From UBA4781 sp963674975 (lineage in GTDB: Bacteria > Chloroflexota > Anaerolineae > Anaerolineales > Anaerolineaceae), in assembly GCA_963674975.1 (NCBI GenBank), contig OY771913.1, forward strand, positions 806,001-870,000: 64,000 nt of DNA. Direction: 5' to 3'. A program made the translations under genes and the position numbers. Positions 62,168 to 64,000 of this stretch are shown here, one piece after another (the first letter of the stretch is position 1; every line of letters begins with the position of its first letter). The notes beneath the pieces were generated by a model. It saw only the letters and a program-made list of their open reading frames with translations. It was not told the origin of the DNA and ran no database searches.

Positions 62168-63145
62168 ATGAAACCTACCTTTAGAATATTCATTTCCATA
62201 CTCATTGTTGGAATCTTATGCATACCCACCGCAAAAGTACTTTCCACGGTCGGCGCTACCGCCTGGGATCTCATCAACCTTATCCAGACCTGGCGCGCTC
62301 AAGCAGGCAATTCAGCCCTGGTTGAAGATCCTCTGCTGAATGTTACCGCATACGATACCGCCTACAGTATGGCAGTGCAGGGACTGCATACTCATATTGG
62401 AAACGCAGCCAGCAGAATCTCAGCTTATGGATATGGAGGGAGCGGTACAGTTCACTGCACCGAAAACTTCGCCCTCAGCTACGGCGAAGCGGATATCGCC
62501 GAGATCTACGGCTACTGGGACGACCCCGACCACCGCCTGCCCGCCACCTATGCCTATTACGAACATGTGGGAGCAGGTGTGGCTTCTTACGATGGCGTCT
62601 ATTATTATGTTCTGCACGCCTGCTACACCAGCGATTCCTCCTATTTACCTTCCGGTTCCGGTACAACGGTTACCACCGGTGATGGTACCGTGGTCACCGC
62701 TACGAGCGCTGTTTCCCAGATCGTGGTACCCGTGGACATCGCCACACCGCAGGCAGACGGCAGTGTTATCCATATTGTGCAAAGCGGTCAATCATTATGG
62801 GCTATTGCCACCGCTTACGGCACCAAGATCGATGCCATCAAAGACTTAAATGGATTTACAACCGATACGATCAACAATGGTCAGGAACTGCTGATCTATC
62901 CGGCGGGCAGCATGCCCACTCCTATCCCCACAGCCACCACCACGCCTACCGCGGCTGCAACACTCACTCCCACCATTACAGCCACCGCGGTGGATACCGG
63001 TACACCCACACCGCAGCCATCCGGCGTGCAAACACGGGGGAATTCCATCCCCGCGCGAACAATCGCAGGCTATGCTATTGTGTTGGTTTCTGTGGTTGGT
63101 CTGCTGGGAATGCTGGTAAAACTCTCGATAAAGAAAATTAAATAA
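62168..63145 (+). CDS. Secreted CAP-domain protein with LysM and C-terminal membrane anchor
   Basis: A 325-residue exported protein. Residues 1-25 are a signal peptide (FRIFISILIVGILCIPTAKV). Residues about 30-155 form a CAP/SCP domain (WDLINLIQTWRAQAGNSALV, HTHIGNAASR, HCTENFALSYGE). Residues about 198-245 are a LysM motif (HIVQSGQSLWAIATAYGTKI) that would bind peptidoglycan-like glycan. A Thr/Pro-rich linker and a membrane helix near the C-terminus (IAGYAIVLVSVVGLLGMLVK) end it, so the domains are outside the cell. Its role, such as cell-wall turnover, is inferred. Confidence 0.88.
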   Translation: MKPTFRIFISILIVGILCIPTAKVLSTVGATAWDLINLIQTWRAQAGNSALVEDPLLNVTAYDTAYSMAVQGLHTHIGNAASRISAYGYGGSGTVHCTENFALSYGEADIAEIYGYWDDPDHRLPATYAYYEHVGAGVASYDGVYYYVLHACYTSDSSYLPSGSGTTVTTGDGTVVTATSAVSQIVVPVDIATPQADGSVIHIVQSGQSLWAIATAYGTKIDAIKDLNGFTTDTINNGQELLIYPAGSMPTPIPTATTTPTAAATLTPTITATAVDTGTPTPQPSGVQTRGNSIPARTIAGYAIVLVSVVGLLGMLVKLSIKKIK

Positions 63146-63168
63146 AGAGAACGAACTTATATAAAGCA

Positions 63169-63198
63169 AGAGGCTGCTGGTAAAAGCAGCCTCTTTTT
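63169..63198. terminator. Terminator after the CAP-LysM gene
   Basis: AGAGGCTGCT and AGCAGCCTCT form a perfect 10-bp stem with a six-base loop, then T5. It may serve both convergent genes. Confidence 0.9.
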
Positions 63199-63204
63199 GG
63201 TTTT

Positions 63205-64000
63205 TTATTCTTCGCAAATTCCGGCTGGACCGAGCTGCTGCTTGGTATGACCGGTATATTTCACACCGATACGTTCCGGAAGAGTAACGTTAGTATCTTC
63301 GGGGGAATAAGGACCCTCACCCATTTTATGGATGATGATGCGCTTATCCCAACCTGATTGATATTTTCCGTTCAATGCGTCTCTGATCCAATCTGCCAGA
63401 ACGCCGTAGAAATCTGCGCCGCCGAAGGATTCGCCGTGCCGCGGGGTGTGGAATTCATCTTCGACAACCCACAGTTCCTTGGGACCGGGAACCATATCAA
63501 ATACATCGATGACGGTTTCCAGCGGCGCCAGCGGATCATATTCACCGCTCACGATCAGGCAGGGGCAGGTCACTTTGCCAGCCACATTATTCAGGTTCAT
63601 TTGATCTGCCATCCTGTCAAACGCTTCCTCATCCTCATATCCAGCCATGTACATGAAAACTTGTTTGAAATGAGGAGAATCTTCTTCGAAGATCGAGGTC
63701 ATAGGACCGTAGCACGCCGCAGCGGTACCCACCGCTTTAATACGCTTATCGGCAGCCGCCATCTCCATACCCCAATATGAACCGAAGGAATACCCGCTGA
63801 CACCGATCTTATCCATATCAATTTCAGGGCGAGTGCTCAAGTAGTCGATGGCGGCAGTTGCCACTTTACCATAGCTGCCGGGTTCCACATGGATCTTGCG
63901 GATATTGCTGGTGCCCATACCCGGTCCGTCCAATGCCAAGAAATTCATCCCGCGGGTTACGAATGGATGATGGAATGGGTCAAGCGTAGATTCTTTGGTC
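63205..64000 (-). CDS. Alpha/beta hydrolase (esterase/dienelactone-hydrolase-like), 5' part cut off
   Basis: The frame runs leftward from base 64000 without an upstream stop, so the gene begins outside the window; 264 codons are visible. The nucleophile elbow is GVSGYSFGSYWGMEMAA (GxSxG), ALDGPGMGTSN is the oxyanion-side loop, VSGEYDPLAPLETVIDVF carries the acid, and the His is probably in DEFHTPRHGESFG. An ATG at 63948 is likely internal because sequence upstream (DPFHHPFVTRG) is already in the family pattern. It resembles the BAAT/FrsA-type esterases. It converges with the CAP-LysM gene. Confidence 0.85.
   Translation of the reverse strand, partial: TKESTLDPFHHPFVTRGMNFLALDGPGMGTSNIRKIHVEPGSYGKVATAAIDYLSTRPEIDMDKIGVSGYSFGSYWGMEMAAADKRIKAVGTAAACYGPMTSIFEEDSPHFKQVFMYMAGYEDEEAFDRMADQMNLNNVAGKVTCPCLIVSGEYDPLAPLETVIDVFDMVPGPKELWVVEDEFHTPRHGESFGGADFYGVLADWIRDALNGKYQSGWDKRIIIHKMGEGPYSPEDTNVTLPERIGVKYTGHTKQQLGPAGICEE

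Noticed and set aside
1..64000. CRISPR array, rRNA operon, complete insertion sequence or prophage
   Set aside because: No regularly spaced direct repeats, rRNA sequence, transposase or phage structural gene was seen in either direction.
1..64000. Selenoprotein gene read through an internal UGA, suggested by selB
   Set aside because: I could not find a frame continuing past a TGA with family similarity and a following hairpin; a SECIS search would be needed.

Overview
The window is about 64 kb of bacterial chromosome. Most of it has moderate GC, dense operons, clear Shine-Dalgarno sites and ordinary bacterial housekeeping genes. The gene set (BMP-type nucleoside ABC transporter, M29 aminopeptidase, archaeal-like DUF211 and adenosine-specific kinase proteins, A-type flavodiiron protein, SelB, TPT-rich lipoproteins) suggests an anaerobic Chloroflexota of the Anaerolineae type. 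That placement is an inference from gene content; there is no rRNA or complete marker set here.

Region 1 (1-22.7 kb) is a run of 21 genes that all read leftward. From its start they are folD, an 8-oxoguanine/guanine-type deaminase, a GntR/UTRA regulator, two different carbamoyltransferase-family proteins, carbamate kinase, a complete BMP-type nucleoside ABC transporter, a threonine-synthase-like PLP enzyme, a glycosyltransferase, a second PLP enzyme, an unknown protein, dihydropyrimidinase, three complex-I-like membrane proteins, a coiled-coil protein and selB (cut by the window edge). The first half reads as uptake of nucleosides or purine bases, deamination, ring opening, carbamoyl transfer to phosphate and ATP recovery through carbamate kinase. 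Palindromic sites near the promoters are plausible operators for the GntR protein.

Region 2 (22.8-31.1 kb) is mixed: UDP-glucose dehydrogenase, aminopeptidase, a degenerate P-loop kinase-like protein, a radical SAM protein, a DUF211-VIT pair, flavodiiron protein, a small membrane protein and an alpha/alpha-toroid protein.

Region 3 (31.2-38.6 kb) is an RNA-modification cluster. A tightly coupled operon encodes a Tgt-like transglycosylase, two tandem homologues of the ArmA/Rmt 16S rRNA m7G1405 methyltransferases, and an RsmF-like m5C methyltransferase. RsmE, a YhhQ-type queuosine-precursor transporter and RsmI lie beside it, then lipA. Four of these families act on neighbouring nucleotides of the ribosomal decoding centre.

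Region 4 (38.6-48.4 kb) holds a large unknown helical protein with a structured leader, a small membrane-anchored protein, tandem nucleoside phosphorylases, an orphan DNA methyltransferase, a LysE exporter, a nicotinamidase-like hydrolase, a lipoprotein, adenosine-specific kinase, RNase Z and a small protein.

Region 5 (48.5-53.0 kb) is a strongly AT-rich island. It begins at an intact tRNA-Pro(CGG), and two broken tRNA 3' ends lie inside it and at its far end. It carries a SIR2-like gene and two different HEPN-like genes, and looks like a small composite defence island inserted at a tRNA.

Region 6 (53.0-64.0 kb) has recR-ybaB-dnaX, a candidate structured small RNA with several Shine-Dalgarno-complementary segments, tRNA-Glu(CTC), an ABC-2 exporter, an NTF2-like/SDR/phytoene-desaturase-like operon, a CAP-LysM surface protein and an alpha/beta hydrolase cut by the window end.
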